From Clostridium sp. (GTDB taxonomy: Bacteria > Bacillota > Clostridia > Acetivibrionales > Acetivibrionaceae): a stretch of DNA of 5,574 nt. The translations under genes and the position numbers were made by a program. The stretch spans positions 1 to 5,574 of the forward strand of contig DUVG01000074.1 in the NCBI GenBank assembly GCA_012841175.1, given 5' to 3'. Of this stretch, positions 4,481 through 5,574 are shown in pieces. The notes below the pieces were generated by a model. The model saw nothing but the letters and a program-made list of their open reading frames with translations. It was not told the DNA's origin and made no database searches. Numbering within the stretch: position 1 is the stretch's first letter; every line of letters starts with the position of its first letter.

Positions 4481-5574
4481 ATGAAAGCAGGCGATAGAGT
4501 TAAAAGCGCCTTAATTGTTTTGATAATAGGTCTTTTAACGTATATAGCAATTATGGGAGTTGACATCCCTAATAGTAATTTTAAATTGAATAATGTTAGA
4601 GAAAGTATCAGATTTGGTATTGATATCAGAGGTGGTGTTCGTACTACTTTGGTTCCACCTGAGGGAGTTACTCCTACAGATGACCAGATGAACACTATAG
4701 TAAGAATTATTGAACTTAGATTGGACAACAAACAAATTTTGGATAGATCGGTTATTCCTGAAACTAGTACAGGAAGAGTTATCGTTGAAATTCCCTGGAG
4801 AAGGGGAGAAACAAAGTTTGATCCCCATGAGGCACTTGCAGAACTTGGAGATACAGCATTATTGACATTTCAGGAAGTGGATACTGATTCAATTAATCCA
4901 GAGACAGGAGAATACCTTCCTACTGGAAGAATTGTTATTCAGGGAGACGATGTGTTAGAGGCAAGGCCTGCATTAGGAGAAAATGGTAAAATGGACGTTG
5001 CATTAAAACTAACTGGTGAAGCTGGAAAGAAATTTCAAGAGGCAACTGAAAGACTTATAGGACAGCCTATAGCTATATTCTTAGATGAACAATTTGTTTC
5101 AGCACCAGTAGTTCAGTCTACCATTCCTGCGGGCACAGACCCAAGGATAACACTAAGTGGGTTTAGAGAAGATACTGTTAAAGAAGCTAGTAAGTTAGCA
5201 GGACTTATTTCAGCAGGTGCCCTTCCATTTAGTTTAGAATCAGGTGAAATAAGACTTATAACTCCTGAACTAGGGGCAGGTGCATTAGAAGTAAGTATAA
5301 AAGCAGGAATACTTGCGTTAATTCTTATATGGCTATTTATGATTTTAGTTTATAGAATTCCAGGTGTGTCATCTAGTATAGCACTTTTAGGTCAAGTTGT
5401 TCTTTTGCTTTTAGTTGTTGCAATTTCAAACATACCTTTAACTATTGCAGGTATCGGAGGTATTATACTTACCATGGGTATGAGTGTTGATGCCAACGTA
5501 ATAATTTTCGAAAGAATAAAGGAAGAATTAAAAACAGGGAAAACTATACAGGGTGCTATTGACGTTGGATTTAA
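4481..5574 (+). CDS. secD: Protein translocase subunit SecD (3' end beyond window)
   Basis: SecD works with SecF as an RND-type, proton-motive-force-driven membrane partner of SecYEG that helps pull secreted proteins across the membrane. The first 364 residues are visible and the frame is open at the right edge. One membrane helix lies at about 9-28. It is followed by GIDIRGG at 46-52 (the family usually has GLDL-x-GG) and the large extracytoplasmic P1 region, which includes LTGEAGKKF (177-185), SAPVV (207-211) and ISAGALPFSLE (243-253). Further helices follow at about 272-290, 297-316 and 319-341. The key RND motif MSVDANVIIFERIKEEL is at 334-350, with the expected functional Asp337. The start ATG at 4481 is preceded by a GGGGG tract at 4466-4470 with 10-nt spacing, and gives the right topology. 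The remaining helices, and probably secF, should lie downstream. The gene has its own promoter. Confidence 0.96.
   Translation, partial: MKAGDRVKSALIVLIIGLLTYIAIMGVDIPNSNFKLNNVRESIRFGIDIRGGVRTTLVPPEGVTPTDDQMNTIVRIIELRLDNKQILDRSVIPETSTGRVIVEIPWRRGETKFDPHEALAELGDTALLTFQEVDTDSINPETGEYLPTGRIVIQGDDVLEARPALGENGKMDVALKLTGEAGKKFQEATERLIGQPIAIFLDEQFVSAPVVQSTIPAGTDPRITLSGFREDTVKEASKLAGLISAGALPFSLESGEIRLITPELGAGALEVSIKAGILALILIWLFMILVYRIPGVSSSIALLGQVVLLLLVVAISNIPLTIAGIGGIILTMGMSVDANVIIFERIKEELKTGKTIQGAIDVGF

Noticed and set aside
4459..4828. Two - strand open frames opposite the start of secD
   Set aside because: The + strand frame carries the SecD GG motif, a ribosome binding site and a promoter; the - strand frames have none.

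Overview
The window is AT-rich, uses strong AGGAGG-type ribosome binding sites and carries near-consensus housekeeping promoters. With a SCIFF peptide cassette next to secD, this points to a low-GC Gram-positive anaerobe of the class Clostridia. I cannot name the genus from the sequence alone. All genes I support lie on the + strand.

Layout. (1) Positions 1-284 hold the 3' end of a family-5 (oligopeptide/nickel type) ABC-transporter substrate-binding protein, followed by an intrinsic terminator (334-374). (2) A promoter with perfect consensus -35 and -10 boxes at 17-bp spacing (384-412) drives lspA (signal peptidase II, 447-911) and a RluA/RluD-family pseudouridine synthase (929-1837), only 17 nt apart. 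(3) An extended -10 promoter (1854-1882) and a leader with a stem-loop precede a 46-codon gene (1978-2118) that a length cut-off would easily miss. Its product has six cysteines in its second half and is a SCIFF (six cysteines in forty-five residues) ranthipeptide precursor. After a structured 203-nt gap comes its radical SAM/SPASM maturase (2322-3677), then an HDIG-type HD phosphohydrolase (3708-4373) 30 nt downstream. (4) A TTGACT-18-TATAAT promoter (4411-4440) precedes secD (4481 to beyond the window end).

How the genes relate. The centre is a complete precursor-plus-maturase RiPP cassette. The maturase is expected to bind the peptide leader through its N-terminal RRE-like region and to form a Cys-to-Thr thioether in the core; Cys32 and Thr37 sit at the positions reported for characterised SCIFF peptides. 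No dedicated protease or exporter is visible in the window. The HD protein appears co-transcribed with the cassette but has no known role in it, and secD starts its own unit. The SCIFF system is already described in Clostridia, so it is not novel as a class. The less understood parts are the HD partner, the RNA structure between precursor and maturase, and the route and function of the mature peptide.
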